Assembly (NCBI GenBank): GCA_947311845.1
Contig: CAMZMU010000020.1
Location: 36,245,398-36,309,397 of the forward strand
Length of the DNA stretch: 64,000 bases
DNA from: Poa pratensis
Taxonomy: Eukaryota; Streptophyta; Magnoliopsida; Poales; Poaceae
Direction of reading: 5' to 3'
Shown here: piece by piece, positions 33,907 through 47,605 of the stretch
Layout of the letters: every line of letters starts with the position of its first letter
How positions within the stretch are numbered: position 1 is the stretch's first letter
Translations under genes and position numbers: made by a program
The notes under the pieces: generated by a model
What the model was told of the DNA's origin: nothing
Seen by the model: the letters and a program-made list of their open reading frames with translations, nothing else
Databases searched by the model: none

Positions 33907-34106
33907 AGTACTGCATGTAGGAAACCCTTCTACTGGTCGATGTGGAGTCTAGTGTTTGTGAAACTATGTTTAACCTAAAAATGAGTTGTGAAAACCATCT
34001 TACGATTCTTTTTACTCCTTATCTGGTTACCCTCTAATCTCGGAGCAACCTTACCTCGATTTGAGTTTAACCTAAAAATGAGTAATAGCCATCTAGTTGT
34101 ATATCT

Positions 34107-34424
34107 GGATTGCATTGTTAATGCTGATATATTAAACACCTAAAAATGAATATATCAGCATTAACAATGCAATCCAGATATATCAGCATTAACAATGCAA
34201 TCCAGATATATTAAACACCTAAAAAAAATGAATATATCAGCATTAACAATGCAATCCAGATATATCAGCATTAACAATGCAATCCAGATATATTAAACAC
34301 CTAAGCATTTTTAGGTGTTTAATATATCTGGATTGCATTGTTAATGCTGATATATCTGGATTGCATTGTTAATGCTGATATTCATTTTTAGGTGTTTAAT
34401 ATATCAGCATTAACAATGCAATCC
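34107..34424. repeat. Palindrome centre: filler of eight alternating short copies
   Basis: A unit around ATCAGCATTAACAATGCAAT occurs eight times: five on + (about 34151, 34181, 34234, 34261, 34400) and three on - (about 34107, 34330, 34357). Copies are linked by TTAAACACCTAAAAATGA-like spacers or by CCAGATAT. The left arm enters via GTTGTATATCT at 34106 and the right arm leaves via AGATATACAAC at 34425. A 32-bp match to the unit plus spacer exists at 63740-63771. The spacer shares CCTAAAAATGA with the LTR-internal sequence at 34070-34081. The filler thus looks stitched from two nearby templates. Confidence 0.9.
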
Positions 34425-34639
34425 AGATATACAACTAGATGGCTATTACTCATTTTTAGGTTAAACTCAAATCGAGGTAAGGTTGCTCCGAGATTAGAGG
34501 GTAACCAGATAAGGAGTAAAAAGAATCGTAAGATGGTTTTCACAACTCATTTTTAGGTTAAACATAGTTTCACAAACACTAGACTCCACATCGACCAGTA
34601 GAAGGGTTTGCTACAGGCAGTACTGCTCTGATACCAACT

Positions 34640-37600
34640 TGTGGCGCCCCGACCCGACTGTTATACAGTGATGCTGTGTGTCACCGGTTAAGCGATACAA
34701 CCGGAGGTTACGGGTTTACCAATCCCCGGCCAAAACCTTTGGCAGGCGTTGCTCGGAATGGATCATTGGCAACGCAACACCCCGATTGATGCCTTAACAC
34801 AGGCACAACCCTCAATGTATAATAGAAAGATCAAGACCTGTGGAACAACTGGCACATCACAGACTCTACGACACAAAACATATAGTTCAACTCTTATAAT
34901 AGGGAAAGATAGCAAATTACAACCAGAGGTCACGGACCCAACAATACAACATGCGGAAGCGAATTAGGTTGTTCAAAAAACAAGATCCAAAATATGGCCT
35001 AAGAGGCCTACAGATAAACATCCAACGCCAGCTGTTCCGGGATGTCCCAAGCTGCCACCTGGGAACCCCAGACTACTCGTCGACGTCCACAAAGAACCCA
35101 CCTTCGAGGTCGGTGAAGTCCTCCTCTGAAACAAAACAAACGACGTTGAGTTCGATGAACTCGCAAGATTATATATAGAGCTTTAGCTCGATGAGCCTTT
35201 CAAAGTTTTATGGCTGTTTTGCATAAAGCTGATTTTATTTATGAAAACATAACTCAATGGCATCGACTAATCAGAATAGTTTTCAAGAGGGGTAAGAGGT
35301 GATTCTTTTCTTTGATCTCCTTTCTCAACATCTACCATCATCAACCACTGTACCTGTTCATCAAAGGCACCTCCCGAATCACCCTCGAGGAAGCTCACCT
35401 TGCAATCTTGAAGTGGTACCTCTAGTACCCAGGTTTTAATCATTCCGTTCATGTTATTCTATGATCTTATCGTCCTTTCCCAAGTTATCCGTAACCGTGG
35501 ACACGGCTTTTTGAAAAGATTTACCCTGCAGGGGTGTACAATGTTTGCCAAGCGTACCGTCCGACCCATTACCTGCGCATTAGCTCTCTTCCTTGGAAAG
35601 CCGGCTGGGTGGGAGCGGTGTCGACTTCTCCCTCATTAAGGACTTTCCAGGATCGTCAGTGGCGGCAGGGCACGCTAGTGCCTTCAACACCCTGCCCCAC
35701 GGCCACTTATTTTCCTAACACCACAATCCTCATCCCAGTTCAACCACCATCATCACGCACGCGCAAATGGAAGCCCGAAACTAGAGGACCCTGGCTAGCC
35801 CCGCCCGAGTTATTTAGTCTATGAGGGTTCCTGCAATTGCATAGGCCTCACGCATGGTTGCACGCTCAGTCTTGGTTCGGGAGGTAAAGAACTCGTACCT
35901 AGGCGGCGAGAACGAGACAAAACACCACAACCACAGTGGCCTCTCATCCCCACCTTTAGCATCTTATTACCTGTCACCACAATTCTCCACCATCATCACA
36001 ACATCTCTTCACCTGTTTCCAATATGAACCATCCATCGGACGAGTAACAATTAACTAAGCATGGCTAAGCATCAACATAGCATAGTAGGTAACTCAGGCC
36101 AATAATACAAAACTATGGATAATAGGAGGGGAAAACAGGTATTGGCATCGAAAACTTAATGCAACTATAGGATACTCTAATCCAATAAAAGTGACATTTG
36201 GAACCGCATGCAATATTATTGTGGACAAAATATTTGTGGAAACATAGGATAATATATGCTCAGAGGGGGGATTACGCTTGCCTTGTTGATACGGCTGATA
36301 GTACGGATCCTCGGGGTATTGTGGAGTAACCCCGGCGGCTTGATCTATCGAAACATAACCACAGAAGAGCAATCAATCACCACACATGCTTTAACAAATG
36401 CAATGCGCAAACACATGATGGCATGGCATTTTTAATGTACTGAAATTATTATAGCAAGTTCTACCCATTTTAAATGGGGTGCGAGATAATTATTTAACAA
36501 GAGAGAAAATATAGCTCTACATTTGTTTTAATGTTTTCCTGTGCTATAAGTTCATGTAGACATGCATGCAAGTGATGCAAAGGATCAGTGCACATTTTTA
36601 TGAGCATTTCGATATAAGGAACACATTTTTCGGAGGTCCCGATCAAAAGTTATTAATTTTATAATTCCTCTTTTTTAATATTTACTTTTGATTATTTTAC
36701 TTCCAACGATAAATATTTTTTTACTCGACTCGAAAGGGAGAGATGAACTAGTAGGAATCATCGGAGTTCGATTTCCCTAAAGCGCGAGGGAGTAGCCGGA
36801 AGCATGCGCAAAGGGGAGAGGAAATAGAAAAAGGAACCTCTAAAAAACAGTACACCCGGCCTCCAGCCCGGTCTGGGCCGGCTGGCAGGCCGGCCTGCTA
36901 ACAGAGGGGTCCGGCCGTCCGCCCGGTCTGGGCTGGCTCCGAGGCCGGCCATGGGCCAGAGAAGTGCGGCCTGTAGCCCGGCTTAGGCCGGTTTCGCGGC
37001 CGGGCTACGAACAACATCGACGGTGAAGCTACGGCGACGATGCGGTGGCGTGTGCGAGCAATGGCGAGCGCTAGGAGGGGAGGGGATGGGCCAGCGAGGG
37101 CCAGGGGCTCACCCAAGCTCGCGACGGTGCAGGAGGTGGCCGGAGATGGCTCGGCGGTGTCGTAATAGAGCGAGGAGGAGCTCGGGCGGCGGCGGCGATG
37201 TCACGGACGGCGGCGTCAATCCCGTGCTCTCCGGTTCGATTCCTCTGGCAGGGAGGTGGAGCACGGCACGGCGAAGCTAGTGGTCCGCTTCGATTCGCTC
37301 GGGGTGAGCTCAAATGGCGGCGACGAGCACGGCGGCCTCGGCGGCCATGGCGGCTCGTGGGGAGCAGAGGGGGAGAGGAGATGGAGCAGGGGCGAGTGGG
37401 GAGGGGGAGCAGAGGGGGCCGGCGTGCTTGTCTTCCTGCGGTGGGGGCAGAGGGGGCCCGGCGGCGTGCACGGCGACCACGGGGTCGAGCTGGTCCGGCG
37501 GGAGCGCGCGCGCGGTCGCTACAGAGAAGGAGATGAAGTTTTTACAAAGAAGCCCCTGGCAAAAATCTTCCACCACAGATTGGTCCTTCCCAGTTACTTT

Positions 37601-38071
37601 TTAATTCCAGCAGCAAAGCACTGATTTTATTGAGCAACTTAAACACTTCCAAAAATTATGAAATAATTTGGAGATGCTCCCCTGGTCATTTAGTTGCTCC
37701 ACAAAAATTGGGGTTTAAAAATAAAATGTTTTCACCAACTTTTGTTCATAGTGTTTGATTTAGGCATTTGCTAAATTCAAGATGTTGCCCATTTGGAAAA
37801 TTTAGCAATTGCAAAACATTACCTTTTAGACTCTTGGAACTTCCTTGACAAATATGGAAGTTATTTGAATTGGTTTTGTCACAACCAACTCATTGGAGTG
37901 TAACTTGTTTGAAAACAAGTATTGCTTTTGGTTTCCCTTTTGGTTTAATTTGTTGTCCAAATCTTGGTTTCAACATGAGCAATTGAACAAATGATGCCAT
38001 GATGCATGCATGATATGCAAAAGTGAAAATTTTACTCAGGTTTTTGAGGTTCACAACCTCGGGCTGTTACA
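34640..38071 (-). mobile_element. LTR of the retrotransposon, copy B (inverted)
   Basis: Reverse complement of 30455-33891, 3432 bp. It ends TGTAACAGCCC (minus strand) at 38071 against the bHLH fragment, with the primer-binding site at 34625-34636. It differs from A and C at a few sites, for example near 36719 where copy B has a longer T-run. Confidence 0.9.
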
Positions 38072-38644
38072 CGCGCGCCACGCCGCCGCCCGAGAAGTGC
38101 AAGAAGCCCGAGGAGGCCGAGTGCCAGCGGATGACCCACATCGCCGTGGAGCGCAACCGGCGCCGCCTCATGAACGACCACCTCGCATCCCTCCGCTCCC
38201 TCATCCCCACGGACTACATCCCACGAGTAAGCAATCCAAACTTGCTTCAGCCATTGCTGGAGGAAATGTGCAACAATAATCTTCTCTGTTCGTACCATGC
38301 ATTGACGCAATGCATGCATCTGTCCTGTAGAGTGACCAAGCCACGGTGGTCGGGGGAGCGATCGACTACGTGAAGCAGCTAGAGCAGCAGCTGGTGGCGC
38401 TGCAGGAGCTGGGGCAGCGCAGCGCGGCGGTGGATGCTCCACGGTGGGGACGGCAGCCACGGCGGCGTCGGACGTCGTGTTTGTGTCGCCACAGTACACG
38501 AGCTACTCAAAGTCTCGTGGCATGGGAGGCGGCGTGGACGTGGAGGCGATGGCGGTGGTGGGTGGCCACGTGCGGGTGCGCGTCGCCGGGAGGCGGTGGC
38601 TGGGGCGGCTGCATCCTCATCTAGGTCAAGATGGGTCCACATGA
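38072..38644 (+). pseudogene. bHLH gene fragment, copy B
   Basis: Mirror of 29881-30454. The exon 2 remainder (38072-38226) encodes the basic region and helix 1; exon 3 starts at 38331 (AGTGACCAAGCC). A 1-nt deletion in GGAGCTGGGGCAGC (near 38411) shifts the frame after VALQEL, so copy B is further damaged than copies A and C. It is truncated by the LTR on one side and by the array on the other. Confidence 0.85.
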
Positions 38645-41600
38645 TAGTTTTAAGTCAAGTTGTCTAATATGTCATTAATTCTAGGTAAAGATGGCTAGGA
38701 GTTTTGCATGTGGGTCCACATCTCTCAAAGGTAGTAGATACATACATATATGGCCTACTAGACATCTGGTCTCACATGCACATGACCTAGACAGTTTGAC
38801 CTCGAACTAGCATGAGGGTCTCACAAAAAGCAACATAGATATGAGTGTTGCATGTGAATCCATATGTGCCAAAGGTTGTAGATATACAAAAAGATAGTTA
38901 TGAGTGTTGCATGATCTGGGTCCACATGTTCCCCGGATGTGCTAGGTCAAGATGCGTCCATCCGGGGACATGTGGGCCCACATGCAACAGTAATAGCCAT
39001 CTAGTTGTATATTTACAACCTTTTGGGACATGTGGACCCACATTTGGTACACGTGGACCCACATTTGGGACATGTGGAACCACATGCATGCAAAACCCCT
39101 AGCCATCTCTATCTAGCACATCTCGAGAACATATGGACCCACATGCGAAACTCATAGACATAGCCATCTAGTTGTATATCTACCACATTTAGGACATGTT
39201 GACCCTTATGTAACACTTCTAGATATGTTTCATGTCGTGGGATCCACATGATAGTTTTAGGTCAAGTTGACTAGTATGTCATATAGTTCTAGGTCAAGAT
39301 TGGTCCACATGATAGTTTTAGTTCAAGTTGTCTAGTATGTCATATAGTTCAAAGATGACTAGGGGTTTTGCATGTGGGTCCACATGTCCCAGAAGTGTTA
39401 GATACATACATATATGACCTACTAGAGATCTGGTCCCACATGTACGAGACCTAGACAGTTTGATCTAGAACTAGCATGTGGGTCTCACAAAATGCAACTT
39501 AGATAAGAGTGTTGTATGTGGATCCATATGTCCCAAAGGTTGTAGATATACAACTAGATGGCTATGAGTGTTGCATGTGGGTCCACATGTCCCCCGGATG
39601 GACACATGCAACACTCATAGCCATTGTATATCTACAACCTTTTGAGACATGTGGACCCACATTGGTACATGTGGACCCACATGCAAAACCCGTAGCCATA
39701 TTTACCTATCACATATCGGGAACATGTGGACCCACATGCGACACTCATAAACATAGCCATCTAGTTGTATATCTACCACCTTTGGGACATGTCGACCCTT
39801 ATTCACCACTTCTAGATATGTTCCATGTTGTGGCATCCACATGATAGTTTTAGGTCAAGTTGTCTATTATGTCATATAGTTCTAGGTCAAGATGGGTCCA
39901 CATGATAGTTTTAGGTCAAGTTGTCTAGTATGTCATATAGTTCTTGGTAAAGATGGCTAGGGGTTTTGCATGTGGGTCCACATGTCCCAAAGGTGGTAGA
40001 TACATACATATATGGCCTACGAGACATCTTGTCCCACATGCACGAGACCTAGATAGTTTGACCTAGAACTAGCATGTGGGTCTCACAAAGTGAGACATAG
40101 ATAGGAGTGTTGTATGTGGATCCATATGTTCCAAAATTTGTAAATATACAACTAGATGGCTATGAGTGTTACATGTGGATCCACATGTCCACCGGATGTG
40201 CTAGGTCAAGATGGGTCCATCCGGTGGATATGTGGACCCACATGCAACACTAATAGCCATCTAGTTGTATATATACAACCTTTTGGGACACGTGGACCCA
40301 TATTTGGGTCACGTGGACCTAGATGGATGAGAGTGTGGCATCCACATATGCCAAAGATGGTAGACCTATACCTCCTTTCATATATGTGGACCCAGATGCA
40401 ACACCCCTATACAATTAGGTCTGCCCCTAGACCCTTTGATACATGTGGATCCACATAAACACTCGTTTCCATCTAGGTACACATCTACCACCTCTGGAAC
40501 ATGTGGACCCACATGCACGCCTACTTGCTAGTCAGGTTTATTCACCCCCTATCCATTCAGGTCTACTGACCTAGCTGGATAAGAGTGTTGCATGTTGGTC
40601 CACATGCCCCAAAGGTTATAGGAGTGGACCTAGATGGCTGAGAGTGTGGCATATGGGTCCACATGCCCCAGTGATGATAAAGGTGTAGCTGGATGGCCAG
40701 AAGTGCTCCTACATGTGGGTCCACATGTCCAAAATGGTGGCAGGGGTAGACATAGCTGTTAAGGGTCCACTGGGTGGTAGGGGTAATCCTAGCTGGATAG
40801 GATAGTTGCATGTGGGTCCACATGTATAAAATGGGGTAGATGCACAGCTAGCAGGCAAGGAGTGTTGCGTGGATCCATATGTATAAAATGGGGTAGATGC
40901 ACAACTAGCTAGATAGGAGTGTTGAATGTGGGTCCACATCTCCTAAAAGTGATATATGTACACATGGATGGTTAGAAGTGTTGTATATGGGTCCACATGA
41001 AAGGTGGTAGACCTACCACATTTCATGCATGTGGAGCCACATGCAACACCTCTATACAACTAGGTCTGCCCTTAGATTCGCTAAAATAACTGGTCATTTT
41101 TTCATAGATTCTTGACCTAAAATGCACTTTTTTCGAAACATTTGTTGAGCAAAAAATATTTTTTTGACAAGTTCAACATATTTATTTTTTTTCTTGATAA
41201 ATGTTTCGAAAAAAGTGCATTCTGTCACGTGTAGGGTTTAATTTTTTTGACAAGTCCAACATATTATTTATTTTTTGCTCTCAATGAACAGGTTCAATTG
41301 TAAGCAAGTGATTTTTTTGACCTCCTTGAAATGACCAATTATTTTTCCCATATGCGTTAGTTCAAGATGGATAGGGGTGTTGCATGTGGGTCCACATGTT
41401 CCAAAGTGGTAGTTACGTACTTATATGACCTACTTGTTTGGATCCACAAGCACCAGCCCTAAACAGTTTGACCTAAAAGTATCATGCGGGTCCAACAACA
41501 TACAAACATAGTTAAAAGTGTCACATGTGAGTCCACATGTCCTAAAGATGATAGATATATAAATAGATGGTCATCAGTGTTGCATGTGGACCCACATACA

Positions 41601-41750
41601 ACACCCTAGCCATTTTGACCTTACACATGTGGGACATTTTGACCCACATGCAACACTCATAACGATCTAAATAAATATCTACCACTTTGGCACATGTAGA
41701 CCCATATGCAACATTTTTATTGATCAAAGAAGGATGATTCAAAGTTGTTT
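38645..41750. repeat. Quasi-palindrome array, copy B (inverted)
   Basis: Mirror of 26780-29880 with the same order of variants. Near 38890 it retains a CAAAAAGATAG stretch that is shortened in copy A (29635) but present in copy C. Confidence 0.85.
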
Positions 41751-42653
41751 AAATAAGGATGGAAGATTCAATTAATTAATTGTCGAAAGGCTAAAAATTG
41801 ACGTGATTTTTTTGTATTTGATGATTAAAATTGGTGACGTTGATAATTGGATGCATAAAAAGTAGATGCCATGGATATGTTGCCCGCAAGAAAATATGCG
41901 ATTTAATAAATATTAGTGGAATGGCATGAATATTTTGTTGGCTACAAGAATTGATGAGTTCGATACCTTACATGTTGAGATGGAAATATAATTAATGCAT
42001 GTTAGGTAAGTTTTTATTTATAAGAGGTATAGATTGTTGTTCATCTCGAATCTATTGTGATCAACATACGTAGTAGTCTGACTTATGTTTTCTGTTATTT
42101 TTATACTAGTACAAAGTGGTAGTTCTTTTTTATCTATTTTTTTTACTAGTAGGAAGTGGACTTTTCTTATTCCCCACCCATATTTATTTACCCTAAAAAA
42201 CCGCTGTCTCAAAAAGGGAATTGAAAAGTATACTGAGTATTTCTTTGCAAGCAAAAATCGAATATTTGTGTTTTCTAGTTAACAAAGGGAATAGTAAAAA
42301 GTTAGATTTTATAGTTTTTTTTCTAATTGTGTTTTATTGTACTAGTAGGAAGTAGACTTTTCTAATTCCCACCCATTTTTATTTACTCTAAAAAATCACT
42401 ATCCCAAAAAGGAAATTGAAAATTATACCGGATATGTTTTCGCAAGAAAAACATGGCCAAAGAATAAAAAAGGGGATAGGCAAGTTAAAAAATAGAACAA
42501 AAAAAGGGAATAGAGAGAAGAGATAAGCATTCTTTTTGTGCATGTGCATGGCAGTTAGAAAAGCTCACGTCCAATCCAGATGCATGGGTCCGGTAAAAAA
42601 AATGGTGAATCATTGTTCGCATGCATATTCATGCATTCCATGAGCAAAGAGGC
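41751..42653. repeat. AT-rich flank of the MULE, copy B (inverted)
   Basis: Mirror of 25870-26780, including the diverged tandem duplication. No gene was seen. Confidence 0.8.
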
Positions 42654-43328
42654 ACAAAACTGACCTATGTGGCGCAAAAAATTCACGAAATGACCTATGG
42701 GCAAAAAAATTTCACTGAACTAACCTATTTTTGCCGCGCCATCCTCCGTGGCGCTGCCTCCCATGCGGCCGCGCCGTGCGCCATGGCGCCGCCTCCCTGC
42801 CAGCGTGGCGTAGTGGGCCCCTAGGCCGGTAAGTGCGGCGCCACGGCTTGTGGCGCTGCTCCCATTTGGGCCGCGCCGCGGCTGGTGGCGCGGCTTGCCT
42901 AGGGTTACTTAGTCGCCCGGGCCGCCCCCAGCCCGACCCAGGCACACACTTCTCCCCCTCGTTCCTCACTTAACTCACACACAGGGCGGCGGCGACCGGA
43001 GCTCCTCCTCCCCCTCCTCCCCTTCAAGCTTTCCTCCGTGGATTCGGAGCTCCCCAAGTTCCTAGAGGTGCTCTCCCTTGTTACCTTTGTTTTCATCCAT
43101 GGATTTGGTGTGTCTAGTGCTCAAATCTTGGAAACCCTAGAAATATTTTGTCACCTAAATTCTTTTGATTCATTCATGTTGTTTTGGCATATTTGTGTGT
43201 CTAGTGCTAAAATGTTAGTTTGTGTGATGAACATGAAGCATAGTTGTTAAGATTGGTGGGTTAGGGTTAGGAGATTTTGGAGGTATGGCAACAATTGTTC
43301 ATGGTTTGTTGTTGATATTATTTTAGGA

Positions 43329-46300
43329 ATGGCGAGAATTGTTCATGTGCATCATATGGACAAGGACGCTTTTTTGAGAGGGAGCATAGAGCCGGACCCG
43401 GATGAGCGTGACATAGTGTTTGAACGGAGTCCGAGCTATGCGGAGGTTTTGGAAGGGGTGAGGGATGAGTTGAATTGGAAAGAGGCAAGTGTTGTTGTGG
43501 AGTTGGAGGGTAGACACAATGTGGGGTTTGGCATGCACATTCGTTGGAAGACAATGCGTATCAACTCGGAGCAACGATGGATTGCTTACAAGGAGACAGT
43601 TGCGGAGTCGCAAGACAAGGCTCTGGAGTTGTTCGCGACCAAGAAGGTTGATTCCAGTTTAGACCTTGACCTTAACCGGCGTCCTCCCTCGCCGGTTCAT
43701 CGAAGAAGTCCACCACCTATTAGCCAAGAGGAAATCCCCGATGCTTACATTGCGCATGATGATGCAAACTTGACAGAGAACTCTGACCACGAGGATGATC
43801 GGGATGGAGTGGAGCTGAACAACAACAATGTTGGTGATTTGGACACATATTTGACCCAAGAGAATATGGACCCTGGCCTCCCTTATTCCCGATGTTACGC
43901 ATCAGACTCTGATGATGAGGGACCGCTTGAAGATATTGATGAGGATGGCTTCACGGCCAAGGAAGTTGAAAGAGCCAACATATTCAAGGAAGCAACTGGA
44001 CATGACCTTCGGATACCATTGTTCCGTGATTTTAGCCTTGCGGATGAAGCAGTGGTTGATGGTGGGACAAGTTTAGTTCTCGGAGCTAGGCCAATGTCGT
44101 ACCGTGACGATGATGATGGGATAGTTAAGGGGTTGACGTTTGAGAGTTTGGTGGAACTGAAGGTATGGATCAAGGAGTACTCTGTGAAGCATCATCGCCC
44201 GTACACGGTGTTTCACTCGGACAAGGACACGCGGTACACGGTGATATGTGAACAGAAGGGATGCCCATGGATTGTTCGTGCTAGACCGGTTAAGGGAGGC
44301 CCTTCTTGGAAAATAGTTAGCTGCGTATCAACTCATAGGTGCAAAGGGAAGAAGCTTGATGGCCAGGATGCGAAGAAAGATCACCGTCAACTGACACAGC
44401 ACTTCCTCGCCTACAAGCTATCGATGGAGATATCATCACTCCCAACCATGACCGTTAAGAATATTCAGGATACGGTGAAATCTCGCTTCAACTACGACGT
44501 GAAGTACGGAAAGGCATGGAAGGCCAAACAAACCGCATTCAAGATGTTGTACGGTGATTGGGCGGAAGCATACAACCGAATCCCCAGATTGTTGTTAGCG
44601 ATGGCTAATGCTAACCCGGGCATGGTACATGTGGTGGAGGCTGCTAGCGGAATGTGGATAGAGCACGACGGTAAAAGGGTGAGAGTATTTCACCGTGCTT
44701 TCTGGGCTTTTGAGCAATGCATTCAGGCCTTCGAACATTGCAGGCATGTGATCGCAGTCGATGGCACCTTCTTGACCGGGCAATATAAGGGAACACTCTT
44801 GGTGGCAATAGCGAACGATGCGAACAACCGTTTGATGCCTTTGGCATTTGCTTTGGTAGAGATAGAGAACAATGATAATTGGGAATGGTTTTTCCATCTA
44901 TTGAGAACCAGGGTTATACCCGCTACAAGGGAAGTCTGCGTCATCTCGGATCGTCATCAAGGAATTCTCAATGCGGTGGATATTGACATCCCCGGGCATG
45001 CTCGCGTGCACCACAGATGGTGCATGAGGCATTTCTGTGCTAACTTCTATAGGGCATGTGGCAGCAAGGAGTTGTCCGATGATCTGCAAGATTGTTGCCT
45101 TGCTTACAAAGAGGCCCGCTTTGCATTCCTGTTCAACAGGTTGGTGGCGCACAAAAGCCTTAACGCCGGTGGTCAAGAGTTTCTTCAGAGGCACATTCAG
45201 CTTAACTCAAAGTGGGCACGGGCTTTTGATGAGGATGGGCGGAGGTATGGACAAATGACAAACAACATGGCTGAATGTTTCAATAAAGTCCTGAAGGGTG
45301 TCCGTGCACTGCCCGTCACAGCAATAGTGCAATACACATTTGACAAGCTCAATGTTTACTTCCAGAAGTACTCCGAGAAAACTGAGAAGGAGATTGCGCA
45401 AATGCTGGAGTACCCAAAGAAGGTTATCGAGTTCAGGGATTATCAGTCGAAGAAGGCGGACTGCCTAACAGCTACTTGCTTTGACAATGTTCAGTGGATA
45501 TACGAAGTGAAAGAGCCGGGAGGCACTACACAAGGTGGTGTCCAACACGGAGGCCGGTCCTGCAAGGTGGCGCTAAAGACCTGTGAGTGCTCATGCAGAA
45601 GGCCTTCGTTGCTTCATCTGGCTTGCTCACACTTGCTCGTGGCGTCACGGATTAGATGTGTCAATTTTAACCACCCGCTCACCGTTCGGGAGCATGAGTT
45701 CTCACTTGAAACAACCAAAAAGACATGGGCCCCTAGGTTTTCGCCGTACTTGGACCAATCACAATGGCCCGAGTATCATGGAGTCCAAGTATGGCCAAAT
45801 CCGGCATGGAAGGTGGGTAAACGTGGCAGAAGAAAGACAAAGCGGTTCCATGGAGATATGGATAGATGGGGTCCTACGGGCAACACTTTATTTCAAGAGC
45901 CTCGTGTTCCTTCTCATTGTGGAAAGTGTAATGCAGAGGGTCACAACAAAAGGAAATGTACAGACGGAAAGAAGTCGAAGGGCAACGCCGCAAGCACAAG
46001 TCAACAACCGCCGAGCCAACATAGTCCAAGTCCGCACTGTTCTAGCCAACCAGCTCCTTCTGGTCCTACGTCAAGGGCTAGTGCAAACCAACAAACGGCA
46101 ACAGCTAGTGAAAATCAACAAACGGCAAGGGCTCCGAGGGGTCGCAGACACGTCCACTTAGGGCTTACATCTCGCGGTCGTGGGCGTGGTGGACGTCGTA
46201 CTAGCATTTTAGGATACCTACATGGACCGAACCCGTACGTTTCATTACTAACATTTCTAGTATTGCTATATTGTATTTACCCGCTATGCTTTCGTATTGC

Positions 46301-46389
46301 TATATTGTTATCACTAACATTTCTAGTATTCTTTCAGGTATGTCAACTCAACCCAACAAGGGGAAGGCGGCGTGGGAGGGGGCCGATGA
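43329..46389 (+). CDS. MuDR/MULE-type transposase, copy B
   Basis: Same architecture as the minus-strand copy at 22134-25194: acidic N-terminus, WRKY-GCM1-like finger (C307/C312/H336/C338), DDE core (D478, D541, E649 candidate), SWIM finger (C754/C756/C766/H768) and CCHC knuckle (C864-C877). The first coding exon is 43329-46234; a donor GTACGT and an acceptor TTTCAG before 46338 give a short last exon to 46389. The 5'UTR intron acceptor TTTTAG lies just before the ATG. It differs from copy A by A-to-T within the FESLVEL region and A-to-P in the WPNxAWK block, both outside the catalytic residues. It is fully open and may be active. Confidence 0.9.
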
Positions 46390-46855
46390 AGAGGAGCGTG
46401 AGAGTCCGGGAGTGTGGGAGGAGGCTGTGGATAGGGTGAAGGAGAATGAACGGAGGAAGAAGCAAGAGGAGAAAGAAGCGGAGGAAGATCGTTTATTTTG
46501 GGAGGAACAGAACAAGAGAGTGAGGGAGCGCAAGCGGCGTGAAGAGGAGGCAAAAGAACGTGAAAGGTTGGCCAAGATAGAGAAGGAGAAGCAGAGGATT
46601 CGCAACATAGAGAAGTACTACAAGAGAAAGCATGAGAATGAGCGGATGTTGGACAAGATAGCAAAGGAAGCTGAAGTCATAAGGGAGGAAAGAGCCAAAG
46701 AAGAAGCGATGAAGAAGCGCCGTGAAGGCTTCGACAAGGAGTTGGTACAACTCGCCCGTGCGTGGAGGGACAAGGAAGAGGTGATGGCAGAAGCTACGAA
46801 GAAGTTGGCGAAGGGGGAGCCAGCTTTCTTCACTCAGTATGAACGAAGCCCGTGA
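46340..46855 (+). CDS. Coiled-coil, charged ORF, copy B
   Basis: Identical in predicted protein to the 21668-22183 frame (171 residues). It begins 2 nt into the transposase's expected second exon, in a different frame. It is E/K/R-rich with a heptad-like pattern throughout. Function unknown. Confidence 0.6.
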   Translation: MSTQPNKGKAAWEGADEEERESPGVWEEAVDRVKENERRKKQEEKEAEEDRLFWEEQNKRVRERKRREEEAKERERLAKIEKEKQRIRNIEKYYKRKHENERMLDKIAKEAEVIREERAKEEAMKKRREGFDKELVQLARAWRDKEEVMAEATKKLAKGEPAFFTQYERSP

Positions 46856-47082
46856 TTTGTTGTCATGTTCTCATAAGCTGGCCCATTATGTTCTGTCGAA
46901 CCTCTTTGTTGTTGTAATGCACTAAGAACCTCCTTATTTGTGTTAGTTTGATGTCATTGTTGTAAGGCACTTTGAACCTCGTCATTGTTATATTGCACTA
47001 TGAACCTCGTAATTTGTGTGAGTTCGATGTCATTGGCGAGGGAATAATTTTGTTATGATATCTGTCGTTGTTGCACTATGAA

Positions 47083-47403
47083 CCTCGTAACATGGCGCTG
47101 CCCAACGGGAAGCCGCGCCAAGCCTCATGGCGCTGCCACTTCCAGTTCTTCTCTGTTGCTTCCGCCTTGGTATGCCGCGCCACGGCTCATGGCGCAGCTC
47201 AATGGGAAGCCGCGCCAAGCCTCATGGCGCTGCCACTTCCAGTTCTTCTCTGTTGCTTCCGCCTTGGTTTGGCAGCGCCACCGACGACGGCGTTGCCTTG
47301 TAAGCCGCGCCGCGTATCATGGCGCTGCTCTCTGGGGAGCCGCGCCAAGCCTCATGGCGCGGCCACTTCGAGTTCGTCTCTGTTGCTTAAGCCTTGCCAC
47401 TTC
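47083..47403. repeat. Internal GC-rich repeats of the MULE, copy B
   Basis: Mirror of 21120-21440, between the convergent 3' ends of the two MULE genes. Confidence 0.8.
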
Positions 47404-47605
47404 CGGTTCCTCTCTTCCACAGTTGAGGATTTTTGACAAACATAACGACAACAAATGTCACAGTTGTCAAATGTCACAGTTGACAAACAGAACGACAATA
47501 AAACGTGCGCACTTAGGTCTCACTACAAACAAACAAATGTCCATCACATTGGTCACACAAACACGACTAAAATGTCAAGTTCACCTACAGCATACAAGAA
47601 CAACT

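Noticed and set aside
34107..34424. CRISPR-like array in the centre
   Set aside because: The genome is eukaryotic and the units alternate in orientation without unique spacers; filler DNA explains it.
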